A DNA stretch of 64,000 nucleotides from Chitinophaga pinensis (GCA_902167325.1 LR632930.1:3658001-3722000), one strand, 5' to 3'. Numbered from the stretch's first letter, positions 44,031 through 53,805 are shown. Numbers and translations: made by a program. The notes: generated from the letters alone by a model not told the origin.

Positions 44031-45551
44031 ATGCGCAATCAAAAATATATTCTGTTCTTTTCTGCCGTTTTGCTGATCAGCTCCTGTAAGGAGTATCTCG
44101 ATGTAAAACCCAAGGGAAAACTTATTCCTTCATCCGTGGCAGATTATGATCACCTGCTGGATAATACCAGTACGGTAGAACTCAATTTCCTTGATGGCAA
44201 TAAAGGGTCGGTGCTGGCTCACCTTGGTGATAACCTCGAAGTAACAGAAGGGCAGGGTAAAGTAGGCTACGTGTTGAGCAGTCACCCGAATGTGGAGCGT
44301 TACTATGGTTATATCTACAGGCAGCCTTATAAAAACCCAAACCTCGATGATCAGTTCTGGAGTGCAGGCTCTCAGGGAATGTATCCGCAGGTATCCTACT
44401 TCAATAACGTAATTGAAGGCATCCGGGGCATAGGTCAGAAAACGCAGGAAGAAGAAGCACTGGCCAGAACCTCTACTGCCCAGGCGCTGGTAGCAAGGGC
44501 CTGGTGCTACTTAAATGCCAATATGATTTATGGGCCGGTATTCAAACCGGGTACAGGTAATACTACTAAAACCATCACTTATATGGTGGATGTGGATATC
44601 AATAAACCCATTCCCGATCTATCTACTTCCGGAGAAGTGGCGGCGCGGGTGCTGAGAGAGTTGCATGAAGCGTTGCCCAATCTCCCGGTAAGGTCCAGCT
44701 GGCCTTCACGCGCCAATAAGGCTACAGGGCATGCCATGCTGGCTTATTATCATCTTTTCACCCAGAAGTATGATAGTGTGGTGCACTATGCTAACCTCGC
44801 CTGGACCGCTGCCGGCAACCCGGCCAATGTGATATACGATTACAATAAATTCAGGCTGGCAGACCCTGCAAGACCGCTTACTTCTTTGCTGCTTACCCCG
44901 CAGGATAACCTTGTGAATTTGGTGAACAGCCGGGAGATGCTGTTCTACCGCGCAACAGAGAGAGATGCGGGCATTGGTGCTTCGCTTTCTTATCCGTCTG
45001 CAGAGATGATCGCCTTATTCGATCAGGCAACCGACCTCCGGTACAGTTTCTTCTATCTCAAAGCTCCCGGATACAAAACAACACAGGGCGGTGGCTTTGA
45101 TGATGGTATGCGTATCAGCAACTACCGTTTCCGGAAAATGAAGTTAACGGATGGCTTCTCCTGGCCGGAAATATTGCTCATGCGGGCAGAGGGTTATGCC
45201 AGGATGAATAAACTGGATCTGGCCATTTCCGATCTCAACACGCTTCGCCAATACCGCCATAAAACCGGAACGCCCGAACTTACGGTGGGTACGCAGGATC
45301 AGGTGATCCAATGGGTGCTGGAAGAAAGAAGGCGCGAGCTGCCCGTTGGTGGCTTCAAAAGGTTCCTCGATCTGAAACGCTTTACCCTGGAGAATGGTAA
45401 GCCCTGGTCCAAATCACAGATCGTACATACTGTAGGAGGCCAAACCTATACCGGTACCATCGACTCGAAGGATTTTATCATCCCTATCAGTAATGTGGTG
45501 CTGAAGTTTAATCCTAATTGGGGTATTCCGCTGGAAACCCGTCCTTATTAA
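44031..45551 (+). CDS. SusD/RagB lipoprotein
   Basis: A 506-residue SusD-family lipoprotein; lipobox cysteine at residue 19 (VLLISSC). Helical core features: AQALVARAWCYLNANMIYGPVF, ATGHAMLAYYHLFTQKYD, EILLMRAEGYARMNKLDLA, ERRRELPVGGFKRFLDLKRF. The C-terminus ends NPNWGIPLETRPY, less canonical than the usual QNPGY. It partners with the SusC ten bases upstream. The binding specificity is not readable. Confidence 0.92.
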   Translation: MRNQKYILFFSAVLLISSCKEYLDVKPKGKLIPSSVADYDHLLDNTSTVELNFLDGNKGSVLAHLGDNLEVTEGQGKVGYVLSSHPNVERYYGYIYRQPYKNPNLDDQFWSAGSQGMYPQVSYFNNVIEGIRGIGQKTQEEEALARTSTAQALVARAWCYLNANMIYGPVFKPGTGNTTKTITYMVDVDINKPIPDLSTSGEVAARVLRELHEALPNLPVRSSWPSRANKATGHAMLAYYHLFTQKYDSVVHYANLAWTAAGNPANVIYDYNKFRLADPARPLTSLLLTPQDNLVNLVNSREMLFYRATERDAGIGASLSYPSAEMIALFDQATDLRYSFFYLKAPGYKTTQGGGFDDGMRISNYRFRKMKLTDGFSWPEILLMRAEGYARMNKLDLAISDLNTLRQYRHKTGTPELTVGTQDQVIQWVLEERRRELPVGGFKRFLDLKRFTLENGKPWSKSQIVHTVGGQTYTGTIDSKDFIIPISNVVLKFNPNWGIPLETRPY

Positions 45552-45562
45552 TGCTTTAATGG

Positions 45563-46681
45563 ATGAATATGCAAAAGTTATTGCCGGTATTAGTAATGAC
45601 CGGGTTTGCCACCAGCGCAGTTGCCCAACAAAAGATAGTTATCAAAGGCACCGTAAAAGGAGACCTGAAGGGATATAATAAGGTGTATGTGGTGGAGGAA
45701 GGCGAGAAGAAAGATTCAGTGGAAGTGAAGAAAGGCCGTTTTACTATCCATATTCCATGGGTAAAGGATGGCATTCCTTCCCTGCAGGCGGAGTATGATA
45801 TGCATCAGAAACCGGTGTTCCCGGCATTCCCGGTGGTGGCAGACAAGCCGGGTACGGTTTATTTAGAGGTTGTTGATCTGGCCAAAGGTTTCCGCGCTGC
45901 TAAAATCAGCGGTAACAAAACGGCTGCCGCCTTTCAGGCTTTTGAACAGGGCAGGGAGCAGGTAAGGCTGGAGATGGTTGCTGCCGTAAATGAACGCTTT
46001 AAGGATAAGCCGAAGCGTGACTCGGCTTATAATGTGGCTTTCCAGGAACAGATAACGCAGCGGCTGATCCCATATATATGCAATTTTGTGGAAACCCATG
46101 CGGATACTTACATAGGAGCGTACATACTGGGCCGTTACCAGCCTGTTATACCGGCACAGGATCTGGAGAGGCTGTATAATAAGCTGGGCCCTGTTCAGAA
46201 ACGTACCCGTCCGGGTACAGAAGTGGAGGCCCGTTTACTTGGTTTTAAACGTGCTGAACCGGGTAAGGAAGTGGTGGATTTTACATTGAATACACCTGAA
46301 GACCTGCCCGTTACTTTCAGCAGTTACCGGGGGAAGTATGTATTGATCGATTTCTGGTCGAGCTGGTGCGGGCCCTGTAAAGCCGCCTTTCCGTATATGA
46401 AGGAGCTGTACCAGCATTATAAGAGCGATCAGTTCGAGATACTGGGTATTTCCATTGACCAGAAGAAGAGCGCCTGGCTGAAGGAACTGGATACGCAAAA
46501 GCTGCCCTGGCCGCAGTTGCTGGATACCAAAAATGTGTCGGTGAACGGCTTTGCCGTAACTGCTGTGCCTACTGCTTACCTGATCAGCCCGGAAGGGAAG
46601 ATAATTATGAAGCAGGTTGGTTTCGGTGAAAATGGGGATGGAGAAATTGAGAAGAAGCTCAAAGAGTTGTTCGGAAAATAA
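45563..46681 (+). CDS. TlpA-like thioredoxin-fold protein
   Basis: A 372-residue periplasmic protein with signal peptide (to about residue 21, SAVAQ), an N-terminal DUF4369-like beta-domain (KGTVKGDLKGYNKVYVVEEG), a helical linker, and a C-terminal AhpC/TSA-type thioredoxin domain with W268-CGPC-272 and the cis-Pro in VTAVPTAYLI. It is a thiol-disulfide oxidoreductase. Such genes often follow SusC/D pairs in Chitinophaga-type genomes; their link to substrate use is unproven. Eleven bases after SusD, before a terminator, so it ends the operon. Confidence 0.9.
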   Translation: MNMQKLLPVLVMTGFATSAVAQQKIVIKGTVKGDLKGYNKVYVVEEGEKKDSVEVKKGRFTIHIPWVKDGIPSLQAEYDMHQKPVFPAFPVVADKPGTVYLEVVDLAKGFRAAKISGNKTAAAFQAFEQGREQVRLEMVAAVNERFKDKPKRDSAYNVAFQEQITQRLIPYICNFVETHADTYIGAYILGRYQPVIPAQDLERLYNKLGPVQKRTRPGTEVEARLLGFKRAEPGKEVVDFTLNTPEDLPVTFSSYRGKYVLIDFWSSWCGPCKAAFPYMKELYQHYKSDQFEILGISIDQKKSAWLKELDTQKLPWPQLLDTKNVSVNGFAVTAVPTAYLISPEGKIIMKQVGFGENGDGEIEKKLKELFGK

Positions 46682-46741
46682 AATGGCGTATTGCCTGTTA
46701 ATAGCTTTTAATTAAATTACAAGATCTGAAATCAGAGGAAG

Positions 46742-46768
46742 ACAGGTTTGCTGAGGCAGACCTGTTTT
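46742..46768 (+). terminator. Terminator of the second SusC/D operon
   Basis: ACAGGTTTGC and GCAGACCTGT form a ten-base stem (one G-U) with a 4-base loop, followed by TTTCTTTG. Located 60 bases after the thioredoxin gene stop. Confidence 0.8.
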
Positions 46769-46803
46769 CTTTGTTCTATACCTCAATTAGCATACTATAC
46801 GCG

Positions 46804-47328
46804 ATGAAAATAGCAATTGTCGGTGCGCACCGGGTCGGTAAAACCTCATTGGCAGAAGCCCTGCTGGAGCACCTGCCCGGATATACCCTTGAAATGGAAC
46901 CCTATTACAAACTGGAAGAATCGGGGTACGCTTTCTCAGAAATACCTGTTGTAGATGATTTCCTGGCACAGATTAAGTATTCGGTAAAACAGGTTGCAAA
47001 TGGGGGAGACAATGTCATATTCGACCGGTGTGCCATAGACATCCTGGCTTATATCCATGCTATTGATAAAGACATTCATATTCAATCACTCTTTGAAGCA
47101 GCCCAGACCAGTATTGAAGCAATTAACCTGCTGGTGTTTGTGCCTGTAGAGGTGCCGGATCTGATATCTGTCACGAAATCGGACTGGCCGAAGCTGAGGA
47201 GGACTGTCAATGATTTACTGGGTGAGTGGATAGGGGATCTGGGGGTTAAAGTGATAGAAGTCAGCGGCACTTTAACGGACCGGAGGGATCAGGTGCTGTC
47301 GCAGATAGATACCGCTAATCGTTCTTAG
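46804..47328 (+). CDS. P-loop ATPase/kinase-like protein
   Basis: A 174-residue single-domain protein with a Walker A motif at residues 7-14 (GAHRVGKT) and a central VIFDRCAIDILAYIHAID strand-helix, similar to AAA_28/NadR-type nucleotide kinases. LLVFVPVEVPD fits the third strand. No substrate-binding lid is obvious, so the target is unknown. I use ATG 46804 because it starts directly at the P-loop strand. Its last 14 bases overlap the end of the convergent DUF1801 gene. Confidence 0.75.
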   Translation: MKIAIVGAHRVGKTSLAEALLEHLPGYTLEMEPYYKLEESGYAFSEIPVVDDFLAQIKYSVKQVANGGDNVIFDRCAIDILAYIHAIDKDIHIQSLFEAAQTSIEAINLLVFVPVEVPDLISVTKSDWPKLRRTVNDLLGEWIGDLGVKVIEVSGTLTDRRDQVLSQIDTANRS

Positions 47329-47743
47329 CGTTTATCCCATCTCGAATGGCTGCTGCAAGAACATCCGTGTGTATACTTTTCAGCGATTTAAACTTAATGC
47401 AGTATCCGCTGATACTTGCCTTACCGAGTGTTGCCCCGTAGGTACGAGACAGGTATGTCTTATCTTCTATTCCGAGGATATAGACAGAAATGCCGGATGT
47501 GTTTGCACTCATACCAATTTGATAGAATTCTTTGGTTTTACCATCGGCATAGGTGATAATGCGGGAGCCATATCCAATGTTTGGATTGGAAACAGTTTTG
47601 TTTTCACTGTTTTTGCCATCGAGGAACCATAGTTTGAGTGCCGGCATTATGTCCATTATGATGGCATGAAGCGCCTGCATGTCGCTGCGTTTGGGATCAG
47701 GCTGGCTGGTAATGTATTCGTTGATTTGTTCCTGAATGTTCAT
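47315..47743 (-). CDS. DUF1801 (YdhG-like) protein
   Basis: A 142-residue soluble protein of the DUF1801 family: front MNIQEQINEYITSQP then RSDMQALHAIIMDIMPALKLWFLDGKN, a central IGYGSRI strand, and a C-terminal CIKFKSLKSIHTDVLAAAIRDG helix. The family is common in Bacteroidota and has an SHS2-like fold of unknown function. I use ATG 47743, since the upstream frame is not family sequence. It is co-oriented with the GreA-like gene 31 bases upstream. Confidence 0.8.
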   Translation of the reverse strand: MNIQEQINEYITSQPDPKRSDMQALHAIIMDIMPALKLWFLDGKNSENKTVSNPNIGYGSRIITYADGKTKEFYQIGMSANTSGISVYILGIEDKTYLSRTYGATLGKASISGYCIKFKSLKSIHTDVLAAAIRDGINAKND

Positions 47744-47774
47744 AGTATCTGGGTTTAGCGTTACTGTTATGCTA

Positions 47775-48233
47775 TTAATACACTTCCAGGATCTTGTCTT
47801 TCCCTTTAAAATCAAACGCATCTCCCGGTTTCTTTAGCATTAGTTGTTGAGCGAGAGGGGAGGCAGGAGAGAGGAAGATAATGGTTTTGCCATCTAACTC
47901 CTGTTTGCCGAGACCTGCGCCTATAAAGAAGCCGGCTTTGGTGGATTGTATGAATGCCCCGGGAGCGGGGGACTGGTATATGGCATTTACGGGTATGGCA
48001 TTCAGTGCGAGGAGGTCTTGCTGATGGGCGAGTAACTGCCGGGCGTACATATCTTTTTCCAGGTGGCTCATGGCCCTGGTGGTTTCATATTTATCGCCGG
48101 CAGAGCTTTTTCCTTCTTCATTAGCGGCGGCCTGCGCATTATCCATGGCCTGTTTTGTGGTGGCTATGCGTTCTAAAAGTATCTTCTCACAGTATTGTTT
48201 CAACAGGTGCTTGTATGCGATCTTTTCTTCCAT
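47775..48233 (-). CDS. GreA/GreB C-terminal domain-like protein
   Basis: A 152-residue protein with an N-terminal helical/coiled-coil part (HLLKQYCEKILLERIATTKQAMDNAQAAAN, then DKYETTRAMSHLEKDMYARQLL) and a C-terminal FKBP-like domain (GAGLGKQELDGKTIIFLSPASPLAQQLM). This matches the Bacteroidota group of short GreA-like proteins, related to transcript-cleavage factors but lacking the acidic loop tip in a recognisable form. A role at RNA polymerase is possible, not shown. ATG 48233 is used; ATG 48251 is possible. Confidence 0.75.
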   Translation of the reverse strand: MEEKIAYKHLLKQYCEKILLERIATTKQAMDNAQAAANEEGKSSAGDKYETTRAMSHLEKDMYARQLLAHQQDLLALNAIPVNAIYQSPAPGAFIQSTKAGFFIGAGLGKQELDGKTIIFLSPASPLAQQLMLKKPGDAFDFKGKDKILEVY

Positions 48234-48496
48234 AATGCCAAATTTATTCAATAAGAAGCTTTTTACACCGGAGATTTTAAGCTGGTAGTCTGGAACTATT
48301 CCATTTGTTGAATCGGAGAGGTGTCCGTTCTTCTAATGAAATCATTCTACATGTAATTGATTATCAGCATGGATATGGAGGCGTGTACCGCTATTTGCAA
48401 CCTTTTAACCTGAATATTTTAGTTAGGTTTCCTATATTAGCAGTTAATATAGATCTTTCAAAATCATTCGTCTCTATACGTTTTTAAGTCAACCAT

Positions 48497-49276
48497 ATGC
48501 CTGCAAATCAGTCAGATTATTACCTGACCGCCAGAAAATTCTGGCAAACAGTGACCGACAGCGAAGGAAGCACTTCCAACTCCCAGTTGCATTTACAACT
48601 CGAAACCTACAAACGCCTCTTCAGCGTATTTCAGGCAGGGAACTACTATCACATCATCTTCAACATGTACAAAAGCGAACTGGATTATGTAGACAGTAAC
48701 GTTTCCCTGGTATTGGGCTATACCCCGGAGGAATTCACCATCGCTTTTCTCATGGAAAACATCCACCCGGATGATAAGCCGTACTTCCTGAATTTCGAAT
48801 ACCGGGTAGTGGAGTTCTTTAAAGCCCTCCCTTTCGACAAGGTGCATAAGTACAAAGTGCAGTACGATGTACGGATCAGGAACCGGGATAATAAATACAT
48901 CCGGATTCTGCATCAGGCAGTTCAGATCGATTATGATGAAAAGAATTACTACCGCACCCTGAGCCTCCATACAGACATCACCCATATCAAGCCCGAAGGC
49001 AAGCCCTGCTTCTCCCTCATTGGTCTGGATGATGAGCCTTCTTATTTGAATATTCAGGACGATCATGTTATTACCTCCTCCGCCGCACTCTTCACTAACC
49101 GGGAACGCGAGATCCTGAAATGCATCGTGGAAGGTAAAAGCAGCCGGGATATTGCGGAAGAGCTTTTTATCAGTCTGCATACGGTAAACGCCCACCGGAA
49201 GAATCTGCTGTCTAAAGCCGCTGTGAAGTCGCCGGTAGAGCTGGTAAAAAAGGCCATCCGGGAAGCATGGGTGTAG
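48497..49276 (+). CDS. PAS-LuxR transcriptional regulator
   Basis: A 259-residue cytoplasmic regulator: a PAS domain (about residues 55-170: SNVSLVLGYTPEEFTIAFLMENIHPDDKP, ending with LHTDITHIK) and a LuxR/GerE helix-turn-helix at the C-terminus (TNREREILKCIVEGKSSRDIAEELFISLHTVNAHRKNLLSKA). No receiver domain, so it senses through PAS. Such one-component regulators are frequent in Chitinophagaceae. No operon partner; the next gene on this strand is 300 bases away. The 48252-48496 gap upstream has no recognised element. Confidence 0.9.
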   Translation: MPANQSDYYLTARKFWQTVTDSEGSTSNSQLHLQLETYKRLFSVFQAGNYYHIIFNMYKSELDYVDSNVSLVLGYTPEEFTIAFLMENIHPDDKPYFLNFEYRVVEFFKALPFDKVHKYKVQYDVRIRNRDNKYIRILHQAVQIDYDEKNYYRTLSLHTDITHIKPEGKPCFSLIGLDDEPSYLNIQDDHVITSSAALFTNREREILKCIVEGKSSRDIAEELFISLHTVNAHRKNLLSKAAVKSPVELVKKAIREAWV

Positions 49277-49576
49277 CCGTTCTCCGTCTCATTTATCTTG
49301 TATGGAATAAAAAATAGCTACTGCTAGTTATTTTCCTGTATCCCCCTGTGAAATACCTTTGTATCGTAAACCGTCATCTGTGAAATAAACTTACACCGCA
49401 CCATCTGCCGGATAGCACTACTGATACATGGATATACCTCCCAAAAATAACCGATAAGTTCAGCCGGTAGCGCTGAAGACAGTTCAACCAATAACATACC
49501 GCTAAGCATACAAATGTATGATGGGATTTAACAAAAATACTCCCCATAACCACTCTCATGTCTAAATTTCCATAAA
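49277..49576. other. Gap with a palindrome before the beta-barrel gene
   Basis: A 300-base stretch without a gene. It holds a weak A/T hairpin near 49310-49330 after the PAS-LuxR gene and a perfect palindrome CATACA-AA-TGTATG at 49507-49520, 57 bases before the start at 49577. The palindrome may be an operator. No RNA gene is seen. Confidence 0.35.
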
Positions 49577-51751
49577 ATGATAAGGTATTTACTAACCGTA
49601 GCATTGTTCGTAGCCGGCATCTCCGTTTGCCAGGGCCAGCTGAGTGTTTATATCTGCAGCGAAAACGGACGGATCGGCTGGGCAGTTGGGTATGATAACA
49701 CCAACGGGATCAGGGACAATAAAGCCTATCAGTCCTGCAGGGATTATGGCGGTAAATACCCGGTTTTGAAAATGAGCCATAACGGTCCGGGTTGTTATGC
49801 CATCGTTGAAGGGCGTAATGATAAAGGGGAAAAGAAGTACGGCATGGGTTCCGGGGCTAAAACCACGGAGGAGGCCCACAGTATTGCCCGGCAGCAGGCC
49901 GTGTTTATTGGGGCTATAGAGAGCAGCCTGTCTTCTGTTACCTCCGGATGCAGCTATCCTCCGCCTCCCAAAGCCGTTGAAAAGCGCGTGCCGGTATGGA
50001 GCGACTGGACAGGGGAGGCATGTACCTACCTCGAATACAGGACCAAGGTGCTGGATGGGTACGACTGGAATTACCAGGTACACGTGTATATACAGGTGCG
50101 TTCAAAATTTAAGATACCGGTGACTTATATCTTTGAACTGGCCGACGGGAACGGGAAAGTGCATTTCGGTGAGCAGCGTGCCAATAATCCGGGAGAGGAG
50201 ATTGAGTTTGTTCATAAGATGAGTGAGAAGATCATTAAAAAGATCCGGATAAGGGATCTGCGGAGCGCAAAGACGAAGAAACCCATCAACTGCGAGGATG
50301 CAGACGGTGGTAAGAAACCGCTCCGGCCGGGGGAATATGATAATCTGCAGGAAGCAGTGGCCGAATACTACAAGCTGCTGCCCCAGCTCCGGGAAAGTGT
50401 CACAAAAACCAGTAATTACGAGCATACGATTAAGATTCTGAACAGCAAAGAGTCTGATGAGTATAAGCTGAGCACTGTTAATAATTCCATTAGCTATCTC
50501 CGCAGCTTCCTCGAACAACCCGGTAACAAGCCTGCCGCTCCTCAGAACGCGCCCGATCTTTCGGGGAACATCCTTGAGCTGTCGCGTAAGGAGATCAGTC
50601 TGATCAATGAAATCAGAACGTTAGATCCCAACGCTGACGTGAAAGCATGGGACGGTAACCCGGGTGATAATCCGGCACTCACGGTGCAGCGGAAAAAGGA
50701 GAACATCCTTCAGCTCGAGAGCCAGCTGGGCAGGGTATCTTCCAAAGCCGCGGCAGATAAAGCGGAGAAAGAACGGCAAAAGAATACGTTTAACAGTTTC
50801 ATGCAGAAGGGAGACGATGCCATGAACAGCAAAGGGTATCCGCTGGCCATGCAGCATTATCAGGCTGCCATAAACAGCACTAAGGATGTAAATGATCAGG
50901 CTACGGCCCGTGCCAGGTATAATCAGGCACAGGAAGCGCAACAATCGAAAGACCGGGAGATCCGGGTAGCGGATGCTAAAGAAAGGGATAAGTCGGAAGA
51001 TATCACCTATGGAGCTGCTGCAACAGCTACTGCCGGAATGATGGCTTTGCTGAAAGACGGGTACAGTAGCAAAAGCTTCGCAGCGAAGTTCCTGCTGGGA
51101 TTAGGATATGAGCATTCCCCGATCCTGAGCAACGGGGCGGGTAAATCTTATGTTGAAGAGCGGGATCTTTTTACCCTGCATACCGGTTTTATTATCGGGG
51201 TATTGAACAATAAGGCGGTTTCATTTTACCTGAAGCCGCAGGGGAGCCTCGGCATGAGTGCCTTTGCATCCGGCATCAGCGGCGGGGCTGTGAGCTATGG
51301 GGCTACCGGCGTATTGCAGGTGGCCGTTAAGAAGCATTCGAAATTTAATGTATTTGCAGAAGGAGGCTGGTTCCACCGCGATGGTAATTATACCTATGAT
51401 GCGGATGCGCGTAATAATACCGCTACCGACGATGTGCGCAAAGGGAAGATGAAGTATACGAAGCTGGTGTATGGCGGCGGGCTTATGCTGCGGTGGATCA
51501 ATAAGCAGGATGGTAAGGAAACCTTCATCAGGCCCGGTGTTTTCTTTGAGAAGCCTTCCTTCTTTACGAGTGCCGTTAAACCTGTCCTGAGCATGCATAT
51601 GCAGGTGTACATCCACAGTGCCATTATGCTGGATCTCGGATACACACCCAACACTTACATCCCCGGTGAACTGACCTTCCCGGCCACGCTGGAAAAGAAA
51701 GACGTGAATGCCTACAGCATCAAACTGATCCGGATGGGCAGGTTATATTAA
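49577..51751 (+). CDS. Secreted DUF4189-like/coiled-coil/beta-barrel protein
   Basis: A 724-residue protein with signal peptide (MIRYLLTVALFVAGISVCQG). Residues 22-120 look like DUF4189 (GRIGWAVGYD, CRDYGGKYPVLKM, GPGCYAIVEG, cysteines paired). The middle (270-470) is helical with a TPR-like FMQKGDDAMNSKGYPLAMQHYQAAI. The last 230 residues (LLGLGYEHSP onwards, ending IKLIRMGRLY) have the strand pattern of an outer-membrane barrel. I do not know this domain combination as a named family. It is followed by a lipoprotein gene after 23 bases, probably a partner. Confidence 0.65.
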   Translation: MIRYLLTVALFVAGISVCQGQLSVYICSENGRIGWAVGYDNTNGIRDNKAYQSCRDYGGKYPVLKMSHNGPGCYAIVEGRNDKGEKKYGMGSGAKTTEEAHSIARQQAVFIGAIESSLSSVTSGCSYPPPPKAVEKRVPVWSDWTGEACTYLEYRTKVLDGYDWNYQVHVYIQVRSKFKIPVTYIFELADGNGKVHFGEQRANNPGEEIEFVHKMSEKIIKKIRIRDLRSAKTKKPINCEDADGGKKPLRPGEYDNLQEAVAEYYKLLPQLRESVTKTSNYEHTIKILNSKESDEYKLSTVNNSISYLRSFLEQPGNKPAAPQNAPDLSGNILELSRKEISLINEIRTLDPNADVKAWDGNPGDNPALTVQRKKENILQLESQLGRVSSKAAADKAEKERQKNTFNSFMQKGDDAMNSKGYPLAMQHYQAAINSTKDVNDQATARARYNQAQEAQQSKDREIRVADAKERDKSEDITYGAAATATAGMMALLKDGYSSKSFAAKFLLGLGYEHSPILSNGAGKSYVEERDLFTLHTGFIIGVLNNKAVSFYLKPQGSLGMSAFASGISGGAVSYGATGVLQVAVKKHSKFNVFAEGGWFHRDGNYTYDADARNNTATDDVRKGKMKYTKLVYGGGLMLRWINKQDGKETFIRPGVFFEKPSFFTSAVKPVLSMHMQVYIHSAIMLDLGYTPNTYIPGELTFPATLEKKDVNAYSIKLIRMGRLY

Positions 51752-51774
51752 GATTACCCGTAAAACTGTGTACC

Positions 51775-52359
51775 ATGAAAAAGTATATCTCCATCTTCAT
51801 CATTATTTGTGCGGCCATGATGGTTTCCTGTTCGGAAGAGTCGCCTGTGGAAGGACTGATCAACACCAAATCATCGGTAGTTGCCATCAACACGGAGGTA
51901 ACCGCCGGAAATACCAAAACAATAACACTGACAGTTAATAATAAAACGCTGCAGTTACAGGTACAGAGCAATCTTGTTGTTGCCAATGGGGTGGAGTACC
52001 GGCATTGCATGCTTACCATGCTGAACGGGACGGGCTTTTTCCCTGTAGTGACCAATTCGATCTATATCAAAGGGATGGATGCCGGCGCAGAAATATCTGC
52101 AGGTGCTTTCAGCAGCCAGTTATACATCGCTTATCTGTATTCCACCTCCCGGGCTGTGAATACCACTGCATATTCCTATACCAGTAACAATGGGATGCGT
52201 TTTGATCAGCGTTATTTTGTGCCTTTGAAAGTAATGCCCGCCAGTAATGGTGAGGCACCCATATATGCTTATCTGGAAGTTTCCATTGCTGCCGATAAAT
52301 TCATTCTGCATAAAATGGTGTACCGGAATGTAGGGAACCTGGCGGCGGGAGGGGAGTAG
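51775..52359 (+). CDS. Hypothetical lipoprotein
   Basis: A 194-residue lipoprotein with lipobox cysteine at residue 19 (AAMMVSC). The mature part is beta-strand rich (VAINTEVTAGNTKTITLTVNNKTLQLQVQ; IYAYLEVSIAADKFILHKMVYRN). No family is recognised. It is 23 bases after the barrel protein and likely forms a surface or periplasmic pair with it. Confidence 0.65.
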   Translation: MKKYISIFIIICAAMMVSCSEESPVEGLINTKSSVVAINTEVTAGNTKTITLTVNNKTLQLQVQSNLVVANGVEYRHCMLTMLNGTGFFPVVTNSIYIKGMDAGAEISAGAFSSQLYIAYLYSTSRAVNTTAYSYTSNNGMRFDQRYFVPLKVMPASNGEAPIYAYLEVSIAADKFILHKMVYRNVGNLAAGGE

Positions 52360-52423
52360 CCTCCAGCTGTTGCTTGTATCCCTCGGGGAAATTGTATATT
52401 ATTATTGGATCAAACAACGATCC

Positions 52424-53602
52424 ATGCAATATCCGGTTTCCCTTTTCCTGTTTCTGACACTCTTTCTCAACGTTGCCGCACAAACTACTCCTCCGGGTGT
52501 AGTGGTTACCCATGTACCAGCAGCAACAAAGACCTACATTGGCTCCCCGTCTATTGCAGTGTTGCCTGATGGTTCCTATATAGCATCCCACGACTTCTTT
52601 GGGCCTAACAGTACTGAATTTGTTCAGGCGGTAACGCGGGTGTTCAGGTCAAAGAATAAAGGCAGAACGTGGAAGAAAGTCAGTGAGGTTAGGGGTGCTT
52701 TCTGGTCGAGCCTCTTTGTGCACAGAGATACGTTGTACCTGTTGGGACCAGACAGGCACCACGGTACGGTCCTCATCCGCCGTTCTGTGGATGGCGGTGC
52801 TTCCTGGACGCAGCCTTCTACGAAGGAAGACGGACTGCTGCTGGCCGGTATGTATCATTGCGCACCTATGCCGGTGGTGGAACATAACGGGCGTTTATGG
52901 CGGCCTATGGAAACTGCGCATGGCCCTGTGCTGGAATGGGGTAAGCGGTATGGCGCCATGATGATGTCTGCCGATGTAAATGCGGATCTGATGAAAGCAG
53001 CTTCGTGGCGGGTGACGAACTCCCTGTTATACGATTCCGCCTATCTCGGTGGTAATTTCCGCGGATGGCTCGAAGGGAATGCAGTACCGGCACCTGATGG
53101 CGGCATGGTGAATATCCTGCGGGTAGATGACCGCTCGACGCTGGATGAAAAGGCAGCCATTGTACAGATCAGTGCAGATGGCAGGAAGGCTGCTTTTGAT
53201 ACGGCTACCGGATTTATTCCATTTCCCGGAGGAAGCAAGAAGTTCGTGATCAGATATGATGGGCAGTCGCGCCGGTACTGGACGCTTGCCAATATTATTC
53301 CACAACAATACCGTGATCAGTATCCGCAGCGTAACCCGGCTACTTTCAGGAATACCCTTGCACTGATGAGTTCTGCTGATCTGCGCAACTGGCAAACGCA
53401 TGAGGTAGTGCTGCAGCATCCGGATGTATTGCATCATGGGTTCCAGTATGTAGACTGGCTGGTGGAAGGCGATGATCTGATCGTATTATGCCGTACGTCG
53501 TTTGGAGAAGGAGCGGAGCAGGCGCATAATAATCACGATGCAAATTATCTTACGTTTCATCGTATTGCCCGATTCAGGGATAAAACAGCGCAGGTAAAAT
53601 GA
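52424..53602 (+). CDS. Secreted sialidase-superfamily (BNR) protein
   Basis: A 392-residue exported protein (signal peptide MQYPVSLFLFLTLFLNVAAQ). It has Asp-box (BNR) repeats, SKNKGRTW and SVDGGASW, and the strand pattern of a six-bladed propeller (SPSIAVLPDGSYIASHDFFG; HCAPMPVVEHNGRLWRPME). The sialidase FRIP Arg motif is not clear, so exo-sialidase activity is uncertain; many such proteins cleave other glycans. I use ATG 52424, since the frame upstream to 52370 is not a signal peptide. Single gene, after the lipoprotein gene by 64 bases. Confidence 0.75.
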   Translation: MQYPVSLFLFLTLFLNVAAQTTPPGVVVTHVPAATKTYIGSPSIAVLPDGSYIASHDFFGPNSTEFVQAVTRVFRSKNKGRTWKKVSEVRGAFWSSLFVHRDTLYLLGPDRHHGTVLIRRSVDGGASWTQPSTKEDGLLLAGMYHCAPMPVVEHNGRLWRPMETAHGPVLEWGKRYGAMMMSADVNADLMKAASWRVTNSLLYDSAYLGGNFRGWLEGNAVPAPDGGMVNILRVDDRSTLDEKAAIVQISADGRKAAFDTATGFIPFPGGSKKFVIRYDGQSRRYWTLANIIPQQYRDQYPQRNPATFRNTLALMSSADLRNWQTHEVVLQHPDVLHHGFQYVDWLVEGDDLIVLCRTSFGEGAEQAHNNHDANYLTFHRIARFRDKTAQVK

Positions 53603-53805
53603 TGATGCATTACTGCTAATGTGATTTATAGGAGGATTAGCTGCTGGCCTGCGTTTAACGCATAATTAACACCCCTAAAATAGCCGTATGGTTACTTTTA
53701 CACCCGTTGTTATTAGTAGTGGAAAGCTGAAGTATAATAATTGACAATTTTTCATAGCGCAAAGCCTTACCATCGGGTTCCCCTGGTTTGATTAATCCTC
53801 GTTTT

